DNA from: Aliivibrio fischeri ATCC 7744 = JCM 18803 = DSM 507
Lineage (GTDB): Bacteria; Pseudomonadota; Gammaproteobacteria; Enterobacterales; Vibrionaceae
Direction of reading: 5' to 3'
Length of the DNA: 64,000 bases
Assembly: GCF_023983475.1 (NCBI RefSeq)
Contig: NZ_CP092712.1
Span: 2,542,001 to 2,606,000, forward strand
The notes beneath the pieces are model-generated. The model saw only the letters and a list, made by a program, of their open reading frames with translations. It had not been told where the DNA came from and ran no database searches. A program made the position numbers and the translations under genes. Positions 19,117 to 29,943 of the stretch are shown here, piece by piece; positions within the stretch are counted from its first letter, which is position 1; the number at the start of each line of letters is the position of its first letter.

Positions 19117-21975
19117 TTATTTAAGCCAATGCTCCCAAGCTTTTATTACGGCGTTTCTTTCATCACTGAATTTATCGTCTTCAACGTCGGCATCAAAGCC
19201 GAGTAAATTACGGTGATGTATTTCATTTCTTAATGTGCAATAAGCCTCAATGAGCTCATTTGCAGTGCCATTGTCCATCACATCTTGCTGAGCAAAACTT
19301 TCAAATATTCTAACGTTATCTGACCAATGGGTTAACTTTGGAAGCGTATGGCTGTATTTCAAAACAAGATATTGTGCCAAAAACTCAATATCTGTAATTC
19401 CCCCAGCATCTTGCTTAATCATGAAGCGATGTGCTTTTTTCCCACCAAGGTGATCACGCATTTTTTCTCGCATATCAAGAACATCTTGTTTTAGCTTTTC
19501 ATCTTCTCGCTCTAAGCACAAAATCTCATGCCGCGTGGTTCTAAAAGCTTGTTGCAATTGTTCATCGCCATAAATCATACGAGCTCGAACCAAAGCTTGA
19601 TGTTCCCATGTCCACGCATCTTCTCTTTGGTATTCATCAAACGCCTCACTCGTACTAACGAGCAGACCCGATGCGCCAGATGGACGCAAACGAGTATCCA
19701 CTTCATACAAAATGCCTGATGCGGTACGAACTGAAAAAATATGAATAATGCGCTGCGCTAATCGTAAATAAAATTGGCGACCATCAATCTCTTTTTTACC
19801 ATTGGTATACGTATTAACATCACAATCGTGCATGAATACGATATCCAGATCAGAGTTATAACCTAACTCCCATCCACCCACTTTACCATAACCAATAACC
19901 GCAAAACCTTTACTATCTCTACCATCTAAATGAGAGGGTTCACCAAACTTCTCTGTTACTTGTAACCAAGCTTGGTTTACAACCGCTTCTACTATTGCTT
20001 CTGATAGATAAGTTAAGTGATCACTCACTTTCATTAACGATAACCCACCAGCAATATCCGATGCGGCAATTCTAAGCAAACATATTTGCTTAAACTGGCG
20101 CAACGCTTCCATTTGCTGTTCCATGTCATCTTCAGGAATACGAGCTAAAAACTCTCGCAATTCGACTTTATATTGGCTTAATTCAATAGGATTATAGAGT
20201 TGATTAATGTCCAATAGTTCATCTAATAATATTGGATATCGCGTTAATTGCTCTGCAACCATTGGACTTGCTGAACACAAACGAACTAAATGCTGCAGTG
20301 CTCCATTATGTTCATCCAATAGTTCCAGATACGTCGTTCGAGTTGCAATGGCCTGAATCAATTTAGTTAAGCGAGGTAAAGTATCTGCTGCGTCTTCTCG
20401 CTGAATCACAATATTGAACAATTTCGGCATTAAATGCGTAATCGCATCTCGCCCTCTTGGCCCTAAGGTTTTCTTTTTAAGCTCACCTTTAAAATCAATA
20501 ATCTGATTAGTGAGTTGTACTGATTGCTCTGGATTGAGCTCTTCGAGAATGTGTTCTAGTACTTCTTTGTTATGAGCCATATCCCATAACTCACGGTAGG
20601 ATGAATCGATACTGTTCTCTGACTCGTCGTCGTCATCGCCAATCAGGTCATGAAACACCGCATTAATTGACGTCATGTGTCGCTGTATTTCAGCATACAA
20701 GGTTGGCCAATCTTGCATTCCCATCGCAAAAGCTAAACGCATTTGATCTCTTTCATCATCAGGTAACGTCTGCGTTTGTTTGTCATTGATGGCTTGTAAC
20801 AGGTTTTCTAAACGTCTTAAAAAACAATACCCCACCATCAAGGTATCAACATCTGAAACAGAAAGTTGCCCTAATTCTTTAATCGCAAATAAGGTTTCTA
20901 ATAACCCACGACCACGTAATGACGGTTCACGCCCACCACGAATGAGTTGGAATACTTGAGCAATGAACTCAACTTCTCGAATACCACCTGCGCCTAATTT
21001 AATATTGTTACTTAATCCACGACGGCGGACTTCACTGGTGATCATGGATTTCATTCGACGTAATGCTTGAATGGCACCAAAATCAATATAGCGACGGAAA
21101 ACAAAGGGACGCAGCATTTGGCGAAGTTCTTGATAATGGCTATACGTTTCTTTACCCATTACTCGCGCTTTTATCATTGCGTAACGTTCCCAGTCACGCC
21201 CTTGCTCTTGATAATAATCTTCCAACGCAGCGTAACTCATGACTAATGGTCCACTGTCTCCAAATGGGCGAAGTCGTAAATCAACTCGATAACAGAAACC
21301 ATCAAAGGTCTTTTGATCTAATGCTTTAATCAGCTTTTGACCTAATCGAGTAAAAAATTGCGCATTGGCAATGCTACGGCGAGCGCCTTCTGTCTCACCG
21401 TTTTCAGGATAAGTAAAAATCAAATCAATATCGGATGAGAAGTTCAACTCTCCACCACCCAATTTCCCCATGCCAATAATGAGCATGGGTTGCTCTTCAC
21501 CTTTCTCGTTCTTAGGTGTTCCCCAATCAATACACGCTTGCTTATATAACCATTGATAAGACTCAACAATTAGGGCTTCAGCCAGTAAAGATAAGTGAGA
21601 TAAACTTTGCTCTAATGACCAATTGGATATTTCATTGTGAGCTAAATTAAAATCCTGCCATGCAATGTAACTCATCTCTCTACGACGAAAATAGCGAAGC
21701 TCCCGCATTAAGCTATTTTCATCGGTACATTTGACTAACTGGGCTTGTAATAATTCTCGATATTGTTCACTACGGCACTCCACCTCGAATAAACTTGGAA
21801 AATGCTGACAAAGATATTCATCTTGTTCAAACGCTTCATGAAGAAAATCACTGCATCCCAAAGCTATCATTAATTGAGTTTTAAACGCTTCTGGCCACGA
21901 TTGAATATGGTCAAGATATGTAAGCTCTTGCAAACGATGTTCAGCGAGAGAAAGTAGAGATGATGGCAAAGACAT
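19117..21975 (-). CDS. glnE: Glutamine synthetase adenylyltransferase/deadenylylase
   Basis: GlnE adds and removes AMP on glutamine synthetase under PII control, tuning nitrogen assimilation. Two nucleotidyltransferase domains are visible: [18 protein letters not shown] in the N-terminal half (removal) and [18 protein letters not shown] in the C-terminal half (addition). The start at 21975 ([13 protein letters not shown], 952 aa) has AAGGAATATC before it and is preferred over a frame opening 8 codons earlier. The length is normal for the family. It probably shares a transcript with hldE. Confidence 0.96.
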   Translation of the reverse strand: MSLPSSLLSLAEHRLQELTYLDHIQSWPEAFKTQLMIALGCSDFLHEAFEQDEYLCQHFPSLFEVECRSEQYRELLQAQLVKCTDENSLMRELRYFRRREMSYIAWQDFNLAHNEISNWSLEQSLSHLSLLAEALIVESYQWLYKQACIDWGTPKNEKGEEQPMLIIGMGKLGGGELNFSSDIDLIFTYPENGETEGARRSIANAQFFTRLGQKLIKALDQKTFDGFCYRVDLRLRPFGDSGPLVMSYAALEDYYQEQGRDWERYAMIKARVMGKETYSHYQELRQMLRPFVFRRYIDFGAIQALRRMKSMITSEVRRRGLSNNIKLGAGGIREVEFIAQVFQLIRGGREPSLRGRGLLETLFAIKELGQLSVSDVDTLMVGYCFLRRLENLLQAINDKQTQTLPDDERDQMRLAFAMGMQDWPTLYAEIQRHMTSINAVFHDLIGDDDDESENSIDSSYRELWDMAHNKEVLEHILEELNPEQSVQLTNQIIDFKGELKKKTLGPRGRDAITHLMPKLFNIVIQREDAADTLPRLTKLIQAIATRTTYLELLDEHNGALQHLVRLCSASPMVAEQLTRYPILLDELLDINQLYNPIELSQYKVELREFLARIPEDDMEQQMEALRQFKQICLLRIAASDIAGGLSLMKVSDHLTYLSEAIVEAVVNQAWLQVTEKFGEPSHLDGRDSKGFAVIGYGKVGGWELGYNSDLDIVFMHDCDVNTYTNGKKEIDGRQFYLRLAQRIIHIFSVRTASGILYEVDTRLRPSGASGLLVSTSEAFDEYQREDAWTWEHQALVRARMIYGDEQLQQAFRTTRHEILCLEREDEKLKQDVLDMREKMRDHLGGKKAHRFMIKQDAGGITDIEFLAQYLVLKYSHTLPKLTHWSDNVRIFESFAQQDVMDNGTANELIEAYCTLRNEIHHRNLLGFDADVEDDKFSDERNAVIKAWEHWLK

Positions 21976-22128
21976 GATATTCCTTATCGAAAATTCCATT
22001 CATACCAATTCAAGCGAATAAATGAATCGGTTATGTTAACAAGTAAAATAGCCATATACTTATTTGGATTAGTCACATAGTACATAGAGCAAATAACACT
22101 GTGCCAAATTTTAGTTTTAGCCGCAAAC

Positions 22129-22158
22129 AAAAACGCCTACAACTGGAGTGTAGGCGTT
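22129..22158 (-). terminator. Terminator after the chemoreceptor gene
   Basis: A 10-bp perfect stem (AACGCCTACA/TGTAGGCGTT) with a 7-base loop is followed on the minus strand by TTTTTG. It lies about 20 bases past the stop codon. Confidence 0.82.
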
Positions 22159-22180
22159 ATTAATTTTAAAACAGGACAGG

Positions 22181-23782
22181 CTAGATTTTAAAAACCTTCA
22201 TTTTTGACTCTAACTCTTCTGCATTTTTCTGCATTTCTTCTGAGGTTTCAGTTAACTCAGTCATCACCACAACAGAAGCATCAACCAACTCTCTAACATT
22301 CGTTAGGTTTTGATCCATTTCCTCCGCAACACTGCTTTGCTGGTCGGCCGCACTTGCGATCTGAAAATTCATTTCGTTGATTTTATTTACTTGCTCAACA
22401 ATACGATCGAGTTCAGATCCTGCATTCGTAACAAGTTCAACGCCTTCCGCAGCTTCAACTACGCTTTTTTCCATCAACTCTACTGCTTGATTAGCACTAT
22501 TTTGAAGTTGCGTGATCATGTCTTGAATTTCGACTGTTGCTCCTTGAGTGCTTTGAGCAAGATTTCTCACTTCATCAGCAACAACAGCAAAACCACGGCC
22601 AGCATCACCAGCACGAGCAGCTTCAATTGCCGCATTAAGAGCAAGTAAGTTAGTTTGTTCTGAAATACCACGAATGGTTTCAACAACAGAGCTAATAGAA
22701 ACCACTCGTTCTTCAACTTGATTTACCACTTCTGCTGAGGCAGCAATATCGCCAGACAATGCTTGGATCTTAACAATTGTACCTTCAACAAATTCTTGAC
22801 CAATTTTCGCTTGAGATTGAGCTTGCTCAGTTCCAATAGAGGCATTACGTGCATTCTCTGCCACATTTTGAACCGTTGAGTTCATTTCACTCATCGCCGT
22901 TGCTAGTTGGTCAATTTCTGCAAACTCCTCTTGAGCCGCTTCTTTTGTGCCTTCCATACTGATAGTCATGACTTCAGTTAGACCCGCTAGCTCTTGAGAA
23001 GCTGATAACTGAGTCTCAACAACACTCTTTAGTTGTAATCGTGTTTTATTCAACTCTCTTGCTAAATCACCAAATTCATCTTTACAGTTCATCTCTACTG
23101 GCTCTGATAAATTTTGCTCCGCGATCTGCTTCATTGATGTATTCAAATATTTCATTTGTCGCAACATAATGCTTGAAGCACCAAGTAAAATAACCATGAA
23201 TGACACAATCATTGCCAAGGTTTGCCAGATCACTTGAGTGAGATAATCTTGATAATATTGTTCTGCAACACTGGCTGATTGAGAGGCCACAACAACCCAA
23301 TTATGGTCTGGAACTTTCACCGCTGACTCATATCGAGTGTGATCAAGTAATGAATAGGTTTTATTAGAAGTGAGTTGTTCAAATACTTTCTGCAATGACC
23401 CACCGTCGTCTAACGATTGAGTCAAAGATGACAGTGATGTCGCTGATTGATGCCCAAAGACTTTACCTGTATCACGGTCAATAACATAAATGTAGTTACC
23501 GTCTTTCCACCCCTTAGCTTGAATTGTGATGGCTTCTGCAGCTAACTCTTTTCCTTCAGCGTTATAATTAAGTAGGCGATTAACAAGTTCAGCATTCGCC
23601 ATTGCTGATTCTTGTGCTCGCTCTTTCTGAATAGTAATAACGGATTGATAAAATGTGTTTGCATCCCATAACTGTTTCGTTACCAATAATATAGTACTAA
23701 ATACCATTAACATGACCAATTTTGGTACCAGTTTAATATCGGTGACTAGCCTTTCCCATGGCTTAAACGTTATTACTGACAT
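22181..23782 (-). CDS. Methyl-accepting chemotaxis protein
   Basis: This is a transmembrane chemoreceptor that signals to CheA/CheW. The first membrane helix (about 18-38) is followed by a periplasmic sensor region of about 140 residues, a second helix (about 188-208) and a HAMP-like linker. The cytoplasmic coiled-coil signalling domain carries the hallmark hairpin segment [19 protein letters not shown] near 385-405. The periplasmic part looks Cache-like ([17 protein letters not shown]), but the ligand cannot be named. The start has GGGAG upstream. It is a single-gene unit. Confidence 0.92.
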   Translation of the reverse strand: MSVITFKPWERLVTDIKLVPKLVMLMVFSTILLVTKQLWDANTFYQSVITIQKERAQESAMANAELVNRLLNYNAEGKELAAEAITIQAKGWKDGNYIYVIDRDTGKVFGHQSATSLSSLTQSLDDGGSLQKVFEQLTSNKTYSLLDHTRYESAVKVPDHNWVVVASQSASVAEQYYQDYLTQVIWQTLAMIVSFMVILLGASSIMLRQMKYLNTSMKQIAEQNLSEPVEMNCKDEFGDLARELNKTRLQLKSVVETQLSASQELAGLTEVMTISMEGTKEAAQEEFAEIDQLATAMSEMNSTVQNVAENARNASIGTEQAQSQAKIGQEFVEGTIVKIQALSGDIAASAEVVNQVEERVVSISSVVETIRGISEQTNLLALNAAIEAARAGDAGRGFAVVADEVRNLAQSTQGATVEIQDMITQLQNSANQAVELMEKSVVEAAEGVELVTNAGSELDRIVEQVNKINEMNFQIASAADQQSSVAEEMDQNLTNVRELVDASVVVMTELTETSEEMQKNAEELESKMKVFKI

Positions 23783-23888
23783 AGTTTCTCCCGCAACCTT
23801 TCAGAATTAAATTTTTTAGTGCATGATAAAAATACTTCATGCAGATACACACATCAATTTTGTTTTTAACGGAAATGCATAAATAATT

Positions 23889-24653
23889 ATGATGAATCAT
23901 AACAAAGTTGACCTTAAACCGATGAGCTTAATGTCACTGATACTTTCCTTTTTATCGCTAATTGTGATCTCTAGCTTACTGTTTGTACCACTAGAACATA
24001 ATAGCCGCACCATACTGATCGCACTTGATACTATTATCTGCGCACTCTTTTTATTTCAACTATCTCTAGACTTATTCCGTACAAAACATAAAACACAATA
24101 TCTGAAAGAGCATTGGATAGATTTTGTTGCTAGCATTCCGATTATTGAACCTGTTCGCTATGCTCGTATTTTTCATATTTTGCGTGTTTTCCGTTTACTA
24201 CGATCTAGCCAATCATTACTAAAACAAATCCGTTCAAATCGTAAAGAAGCCACTATTGCCTCTATTTTAGTATTGATGGTCACGCTCATTTCTTTAGGTT
24301 CTGTCTTTATGCTGATGTTTGAAGGCAATAACCCTAATGCAAACATACAAACCGCAGGGGATGCTATATGGTGGGCCTTTGTAACCATTTCAACGGTTGG
24401 TTATGGCGATCATTATCCAATAACAGTGGCTGGTAAAATTTTAGCCGTAATGATTATTCTATCGGGTGTTGGTATTTTCGGTATGATCTCAGGCTTAATA
24501 ACATCGATCATTACAGAGCCTGCGAAACTAGAGCAAAGACGGCATGAGCAACAAGAAAAGCGAGAAAGAGATGAAAAAATCAATTTACTCTTACAACAGC
24601 AAGCTGAAATTCTGAAAAAAATTGAGTTAATGGAAAATAAAAAAGAGAAGTAA
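23889..24653 (+). CDS. Voltage-gated-type potassium channel
   Basis: The protein looks like a six-helix potassium channel subunit. Helices S1-S3 lie at about 15-85. A basic S4-like segment, RYARIFHILRVFRLLRS, follows near 96-113. S5, a pore loop with the selectivity filter TVGYGD (about 170-175) and S6 complete the core. The C-terminal 40 residues form a charged coiled coil (QRRHEQQEKRERDEK) that may help tetramerise. No RCK nucleotide-binding domain is present. ATG is doubled (MMNHNK) and no clear ribosome site is seen, so the start is uncertain. Gating and role are unknown. Confidence 0.85.
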   Translation: MMNHNKVDLKPMSLMSLILSFLSLIVISSLLFVPLEHNSRTILIALDTIICALFLFQLSLDLFRTKHKTQYLKEHWIDFVASIPIIEPVRYARIFHILRVFRLLRSSQSLLKQIRSNRKEATIASILVLMVTLISLGSVFMLMFEGNNPNANIQTAGDAIWWAFVTISTVGYGDHYPITVAGKILAVMIILSGVGIFGMISGLITSIITEPAKLEQRRHEQQEKRERDEKINLLLQQQAEILKKIELMENKKEK

Positions 24654-24686
24654 TCAGCCCTAATATAGGGTGATGACTTCTCTTTT
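24641..24686 (+). terminator. Terminator overlapping the channel gene stop codon
   Basis: An 11-bp stem (AAAAGAGAAGT/ACTTCTCTTTT), extended inward by CAGCCCT/AGGGTG-type pairing, begins inside the last codons of the channel gene. It ends in a T run before ygiF, which converges on it. Confidence 0.75.
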
Positions 24687-24726
24687 CTGTTAGGTCTAAC
24701 TCTTAGTTAACTAAGAACTAGTACGG

Positions 24727-26244
24727 CTATTGCCAATAAGGAGGATACTCAAGCCCTGCACGACGAGTTTGCTCCATAGCATGCAAGATTGATCGCTCTT
24801 GGCGCAACAACCAACGTCCAAGTTGTTCTTTCTCTTCTTCATCTTCCAGAAGTTGCACTCGTGAACGTAATGGCTCTAAACTCATCAAATCACCAATGCC
24901 TTGCAATAAATCCAGCCAAGGCAATCGGAATCCTTTTCTTCGCTCTTCATCATAAATTAGAGCAAAGCAAGTTCCTGTCATCAAATTACGACGCAAACGC
25001 ATTTTCTGTTTAAAGTAATCAACAGGTAATAATTGGTTCTCTGTAGAAAATGCAGAGTCTAACGCCTCCCAAGTACGATCAAGCAATATACCTGAATGAC
25101 TATCGATAGACTCTTGCAGCACTTGACGTTTTTTATCATCAAGGAAAGGCTGCCAATCACGAGTTAATATCCAACGACTTAAATCAAGTAAGAGACCACA
25201 ATAACGAGCCGACATTAATAATTTCATCATTTCATCGGTTGTAGGTAATGCTTCTGCACTCTCTTTTAAGCTAGCAACTAAAAACTTACGAGCATCTAGT
25301 TTTCTTAATACATTGCCTTTTTCTTCAATTAAATACTCAAGGTGTTCAGATTCATCCAGCCAGTGCAACTCTTCTTCTAACCACTTTAGCTCTTGGCGTA
25401 ATAATTCACTGGCTCGTTTAGGTACCATTTCACCAAATACCAAGAAGATTTGTCGCAAGAATGCGATAGCAATGCGAATTTCTTGTAGTGCTAATTTATC
25501 CTGAGTATCGATATAAATTTGTTCATGATAATGCCAATGTGACAATGCATGCTCTAGAGAATTAACAAAGCACGTTTCTACACTATCACTTGATTCGGTT
25601 CTTACTAAGGTTAACGGTTTTACGCTATCCGCAGGCGTATCCATCGCTAAACGATACCCTTTTGCCGCTTTACTTTGGTTGCCCAATCGCATTCCGCCAG
25701 AGCTACACAAATCACGAGCTAGGGTAAATAATGCATCAGTTTGACCCGATTTCAGTTCTAACTCCACTTCACAAATCGGTGTAGTTTTATCACCTGAAAT
25801 CACTTCACCTTGGTCAAATGCCAATTCAATTTCACTGCCATCAGGCATAGCAACTAACCATTGTTGACGAACAAAATTGGTAGAAAAAAGAGGAGAAAGT
25901 TGCTGCTGAAGATCTTCTAAAGCAATGTCATCAGGCCATGCATCGGAAGGATGTAAATACACATTTGGAATGTCAGAATCGTGATCTGCATTGTATTCTG
26001 GTCGTTGATGCAAACCGGCAACAACTCTTCCCGCAGTCTTTAATGTTTGAATGCGTTCATCATTAAATCGTCGGATTCTAAGTCCAGTATCATGCTTACG
26101 AAGATGCTGTTCAGGAGTATCAAAATAGATGTTTCCTAGGTTAAGACAGCTTTGTTCTATGACTTTCGCGCCTGAAATTTTGTCTATAATAGTGTCTACA
26201 AACTCAGGAAATACAAAAAATTTCAATTCTATTTCAGTTTCCAT
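24727..26244 (-). CDS. ygiF: Inorganic triphosphatase, CYTH-CHAD protein YgiF
   Basis: E. coli YgiF hydrolyses inorganic triphosphate. The N-terminal CYTH domain opens with the ExExK signature METEIELKF, and further acidic/basic motif residues (CEVELELKSG) line the tunnel. The C-terminal CHAD domain (about 220-500) is rich in histidines and basic residues and may bind polyphosphate. I take the ATG at 26244 (505 aa) with GAGGTCATT before it, rather than an in-frame TTG 60 bases upstream. It is divergent from the DUF47-pitA pair, a plausible phosphate-metabolism grouping. Confidence 0.9.
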   Translation of the reverse strand: METEIELKFFVFPEFVDTIIDKISGAKVIEQSCLNLGNIYFDTPEQHLRKHDTGLRIRRFNDERIQTLKTAGRVVAGLHQRPEYNADHDSDIPNVYLHPSDAWPDDIALEDLQQQLSPLFSTNFVRQQWLVAMPDGSEIELAFDQGEVISGDKTTPICEVELELKSGQTDALFTLARDLCSSGGMRLGNQSKAAKGYRLAMDTPADSVKPLTLVRTESSDSVETCFVNSLEHALSHWHYHEQIYIDTQDKLALQEIRIAIAFLRQIFLVFGEMVPKRASELLRQELKWLEEELHWLDESEHLEYLIEEKGNVLRKLDARKFLVASLKESAEALPTTDEMMKLLMSARYCGLLLDLSRWILTRDWQPFLDDKKRQVLQESIDSHSGILLDRTWEALDSAFSTENQLLPVDYFKQKMRLRRNLMTGTCFALIYDEERRKGFRLPWLDLLQGIGDLMSLEPLRSRVQLLEDEEEKEQLGRWLLRQERSILHAMEQTRRAGLEYPPYWQ

Positions 26245-26429
26245 AATGACCTCATAACCGTTGTCTTTCCAAGGATATGGCTTAAACTGTTCGGTATCAA
26301 GCAAGAAATAATGCCCAAACCATGATCTAAAGTAGTTTTATTGAGTCTAGGATTGGGTTAACATTCGCGCCTTTATGGCCATCGTCTAACAAATCACCAT
26401 TAGGTGCTTGTTTTATAGGTTAAGAAACC

Positions 26430-27110
26430 ATGCCAGTAAATACTATTATGGGGTTATTCGCAAAGTCCCCTATGAAACCTTTGCAGCGTCACGTTGTTTG
26501 TGTCAATGAATGCTGCTCACTTCTTGTTCCGTTTTTCGAAACGTGCACAAAAGGTGATTGGGAAAAAGCGAATGAAATTCGTACGCAGATTTCTCATTTA
26601 GAGAAAGAAGCGGATGTATTAAAACGTGAAATCCGTTTGAAGCTTCCACGCGGTTTATTCATGCCAGTTGATCGTACCGATATGCTTGGTCTTTTAACTC
26701 AGCAAGATAAACTTGCTAACTTAGCTAAAGATATTGCTGGCCGCGTTGTTGGTCGCCAACTTGAAATTCCAAGCTCCATGCAGGATGCATTTTTAGCTTA
26801 TGTTCAACGCTGTTTAGATGCTGCTAGTCAAGCACAAGAAGTGATCAGCGAATTGGACGAGCTATTGGAAACAGGCTTTAAAGGACGTGAAGTCACTTTG
26901 GTTGCAGAGATGATCAATAAATTAGATATCATTGAAGATGATACTGATGAATTGCAAATTAAACTGCGCCAACAACTCATGAGCATCGAACACAAGTACA
27001 ATCCGATCGATGTTATGTTCCTTTATAAAATCCTTGAGTGGGTTGGCGGCATTGCCGACCAAGCACAACGTGTTGGTTCTCGTTTAGAACTAATGCTATC
27101 TCGCTCATAA
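26430..27110 (+). CDS. DUF47/PhoU-like phosphate transport regulator
   Basis: This is a helical-bundle protein of the TIGR00153/DUF47 family, distantly related to PhoU, usually found beside Pit phosphate transporters and thought to regulate them. It contains long amphipathic helices (EKANEIRTQISHLEKEAD and VAEMINKLDIIEDDTDEL) and no membrane segment. The length of 226 aa is normal. It ends 27 bases before pitA and is almost certainly cotranscribed with it. The start MPVNTIMGLFAK has only a weak ribosome site, and the internal MGLFAKSP is an alternative. Confidence 0.88.
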   Translation: MPVNTIMGLFAKSPMKPLQRHVVCVNECCSLLVPFFETCTKGDWEKANEIRTQISHLEKEADVLKREIRLKLPRGLFMPVDRTDMLGLLTQQDKLANLAKDIAGRVVGRQLEIPSSMQDAFLAYVQRCLDAASQAQEVISELDELLETGFKGREVTLVAEMINKLDIIEDDTDELQIKLRQQLMSIEHKYNPIDVMFLYKILEWVGGIADQAQRVGSRLELMLSRS

Positions 27111-27137
27111 GTTTGTGATTCAGTAACAGGTAATACA

Positions 27138-28418
27138 ATGGATATTCTTGCTAACTACGGCACGACCCTTATTTTAATCGCAGCCTTCTTTGGCTTCCTT
27201 ATGGCTATTGGTATTGGTGCAAATGATGTTGCCAATGCAATGGGCACATCTGTAGGGTCTAAAGCACTAACAGTAAAACAAGCAATCATCATTGCTATGA
27301 TCTTCGAATTTGCAGGGGCATACCTTGCAGGTGGTGAGGTTACAGATACAATCCGCAAAGGGGTAATTGATACCTCTCTATTCGCTAGCCAACCTGAAGT
27401 TTTAGTTTACGGTATGATGTCAGCACTACTTGCTGCTGGTACTTGGCTATTACTTGCTTCTTACATGGGCTGGCCAGTATCAACAACTCACTCAATCATT
27501 GGTGCTATCATTGGTTTCGCGTGTGTTGCTGTTGGTACTGAAGCGGTTGATTGGAGCTCTGTTCAAGGTATCGTTGGTAGCTGGTTAGTTACCCCGCTTA
27601 TCTCTGGTATCTTTGCTTATATGATCTTTATCAGTGCTCAACGACTGATATTCGATACAGATAAGCCACTGATGAATGCGAAACGTTTTGTTCCTGTTTA
27701 CATGTTCATTACGACTATGGTTATTGCACTTGTTACGATCAAAAAAGGTCTAAAACATGTTGGCTTACACCTAAGTAATGGTGAGGCATGGATTGCTTCT
27801 GCAGGTATCTCTGCATTAGTAATGGTTGGTGGTTACATGTATATTTCTCGTAAATTTGCAAACACTGTAAACGATGAGAAAGACAGCCGTGGTTTTACTG
27901 GCGTAGAAAGTATCTTCAGTACTCTAATGGTTATCACAGCGTGTGCGATGGCTTTCGCTCACGGTTCAAACGATGTTGCTAATGCGATTGGTCCTCTATC
28001 AGCGGTTGTTTCAACAGTTGAGCACATGGGCGAAATCACAGCGAAAAGCACCATTGCTTGGTGGATTCTTCCATTAGGTGGTATCGGTATTGTTGTTGGT
28101 CTTGCGACTTTAGGTCACAAAGTAATGGCAACAGTTGGTACTGGTATTACAGAACTGACTCCTAGCCGTGGTTTTGCTGCTCAATTAGCAACAGCATCAA
28201 CGGTTGTATTAGCGTCAGGTACTGGTCTTCCAATCTCAACAACACAAACATTAGTTGGTGCGGTTCTAGGTGTAGGTTTTGCACGTGGTATTGGCGCACT
28301 AAACTTAGGTGTTGTTCGTAACATTGTTGCATCTTGGGTTGTTACTCTACCTGCAGGTGCGTTATTAGCGGTAGTTTTCTACTACGCAATGCAAGCGATC
28401 TTTGGTATCGGCGCATAA
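27138..28418 (+). CDS. pitA: PiT-family inorganic phosphate transporter
   Basis: This is a low-affinity phosphate permease of the inner membrane, usually moving metal-phosphate driven by protons or sodium. The two inverted PiT signature repeats are clear: GANDVANAMGTSVGS near residue 28-42 and HGSNDVANAIGPLSA near 275-290. About ten to twelve hydrophobic helices fill the 426 aa. It is paired with the upstream DUF47 gene and followed by its own terminator. The choice of cation is not predictable from the sequence. Confidence 0.93.
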   Translation: MDILANYGTTLILIAAFFGFLMAIGIGANDVANAMGTSVGSKALTVKQAIIIAMIFEFAGAYLAGGEVTDTIRKGVIDTSLFASQPEVLVYGMMSALLAAGTWLLLASYMGWPVSTTHSIIGAIIGFACVAVGTEAVDWSSVQGIVGSWLVTPLISGIFAYMIFISAQRLIFDTDKPLMNAKRFVPVYMFITTMVIALVTIKKGLKHVGLHLSNGEAWIASAGISALVMVGGYMYISRKFANTVNDEKDSRGFTGVESIFSTLMVITACAMAFAHGSNDVANAIGPLSAVVSTVEHMGEITAKSTIAWWILPLGGIGIVVGLATLGHKVMATVGTGITELTPSRGFAAQLATASTVVLASGTGLPISTTQTLVGAVLGVGFARGIGALNLGVVRNIVASWVVTLPAGALLAVVFYYAMQAIFGIGA

Positions 28419-28445
28419 GCTTAATCAATTTTGCAACAATGGCAC

Positions 28446-28472
28446 AAAGAGGAGAGTAATATCTCCTCTTTT
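28446..28472 (+). terminator. Terminator after pitA
   Basis: A 10-bp perfect stem (AAAGAGGAGA/TCTCCTCTTT) with a 6-base loop is followed by TTCTTG. It lies 27 bases after pitA. Confidence 0.7.
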
Positions 28473-28586
28473 CTTGCATCTGGGCCCAATTATTTTTAGT
28501 ATCTATAGCTTCGTTTGAATCGATAAGATATCAACACTTGGTGATCTCAAAATGATTCAGGGTCCATTTTTCAAAGGAATATTATT

Positions 28587-29198
28587 GTGAAGCATTTTAT
28601 TAGCCTGATTCTACTTGCTTGGGCTATTGCTGCGCCAGCACAAGCTCAAACTCGTTATATTTCTGATAACCTGTTTACTTACATGCATTCAGGTCCAAGC
28701 AACCAATACAAAATTATTGGTAGTGTTAATGCGGGTGATCGAATCACTCAATTGGCAAGTAACAGAAGTACTGGTTTTACGCAAATCGTAGATACTAAAG
28801 GCCGTAAAGGCTGGGTTGAAAGTAAGTTTGTTTCTCGTCAAGCAGGTTTAGGTGAGCGTTTACCAAAAGTTGAACAAGAACTGGCTACAGTTAAAACACA
28901 ACTGGCTAACGCTCGTAAAGCGGCTAACAATGAAAAAGCAGGGTTAGCTGATAGCTTGGAACAACGTAATAAACAAATTCAAGATTTAGAGCAAAGCTAC
29001 AGCGATGTAAATAATCAGCTAATTAGCTCTCAAACAGAAGTTCGTGAACTACGAGCTAAACTTGATACACAAAAAGAAGACCTACTACTAAAATACTTTA
29101 TGTACGGTGGTGGTGTCGCTGGTATCGGTCTACTGTTTGGTTTATTACTGCCACACATGATCCCAAGTCGTAAGAAGAAACCAAATGGTTGGTCTTAA
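28587..29198 (+). CDS. ygiM: SH3-domain membrane protein (YgiM family)
   Basis: The protein has a signal peptide (about 1-20), a bacterial SH3 domain (about 22-85, with the typical LFTYMHSGPSNQYKIIG), a coiled coil (about 90-160) and one C-terminal membrane helix (about 168-188) with a basic tail. It matches TIGR04211/YgiM, a periplasmic, membrane-anchored protein of unknown function that is often near cca and ygiF. Translation appears to start at GTG with AAAGGAAT upstream. It forms a single-gene unit with a strong terminator. Confidence 0.88.
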   Translation: MKHFISLILLAWAIAAPAQAQTRYISDNLFTYMHSGPSNQYKIIGSVNAGDRITQLASNRSTGFTQIVDTKGRKGWVESKFVSRQAGLGERLPKVEQELATVKTQLANARKAANNEKAGLADSLEQRNKQIQDLEQSYSDVNNQLISSQTEVRELRAKLDTQKEDLLLKYFMYGGGVAGIGLLFGLLLPHMIPSRKKKPNGWS

Positions 29199-29217
29199 TC
29201 GATAAGTTTTATGTCAT

Positions 29218-29247
29218 AAAAAAGCTCAGACTATTCTGAGCTTTTTT
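29218..29247. terminator. Bidirectional terminator between ygiM and gspB
   Basis: A 13-bp perfect stem (AAAAAAGCTCAGA/TCTGAGCTTTTTT) with a 4-base loop and flanking A/T tracts separates the convergent genes. Confidence 0.88.
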
Positions 29248-29261
29248 GTATGTGTTACAAA

Positions 29262-29942
29262 TTACCCTTTCCATTCATACAGAGCAGGAATTTCAATTTT
29301 CTGCCCTTTAAATTCAACAACCACGTTTCTTGGGTTAATTTCTAACAAAGAAATATTCGATGTAATGTGTCCACCAATATTCACTTCTTTCCCATTAACT
29401 TTTACCCAACGGCGGCTTGGTTTCGACGTGTAGTTATGCGTTTGAAAATTCATTGCAGGTAAACGCCCGATAAATTGAGCTGCATTTTTATCTAATGCGA
29501 CAATACCAGAATAAGTATCTGACGACTCTTCAACTTCTGACTCAACATAATCATTCTCAGGATCATTCAATATTGATTCAAATCGAGCGGCTAATTCTGG
29601 AGATAACCCTGACAGATCCAACTCATTTACATTGAAATCACCAGACTCTTCCATGCTTTTATTTTTTACAGGCATCCTTGTTTCAGGTTCTGAAACCAAA
29701 GGAGCTTCAGTCGTATTATTCCTATTTTTAACAGACGAAACTAATGCGAGTTTCGTTGCCTGAATAGGTAATTTTTGAGTATCTACCTCTGGAAATGAAA
29801 GCTCTGTATAGGTCGAAGGTGGCATAATTATCTCTTGTTGCTGGGCTTGGTAATAAGGCCAAGCTATATACGCACTAAGCGATAACGGAGGTAAGATAAT
29901 AATTGCTCCAATGAGTACCGGAGATATCGATTTCGACAACAT
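29262..29942 (-). CDS. gspB: Type II secretion accessory protein GspB/ExeB
   Basis: GspB works with GspA to insert the secretin GspD through peptidoglycan. It has an N-terminal membrane anchor (about 8-30), a low-complexity periplasmic linker and a conserved C-terminal domain (about 155-226, ending IPALYEWKG). I start it at 29942 (MLSKSISPV, 226 aa). The ATG follows AAGGAG placed inside the last codons of gspA, and the gspA stop is one base before the ATG. Translation is therefore coupled. The main gsp operon is outside the window. Confidence 0.88.
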   Translation of the reverse strand: MLSKSISPVLIGAIIILPPLSLSAYIAWPYYQAQQQEIIMPPSTYTELSFPEVDTQKLPIQATKLALVSSVKNRNNTTEAPLVSEPETRMPVKNKSMEESGDFNVNELDLSGLSPELAARFESILNDPENDYVESEVEESSDTYSGIVALDKNAAQFIGRLPAMNFQTHNYTSKPSRRWVKVNGKEVNIGGHITSNISLLEINPRNVVVEFKGQKIEIPALYEWKG

Positions 29943-29943
29943 A

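Noticed and set aside
22310-22648. 112-codon plus-strand frame opposite the chemoreceptor
   Set aside because: It is antisense to the most conserved part of the chemotaxis signalling domain, has no ribosome site and no recognisable features.
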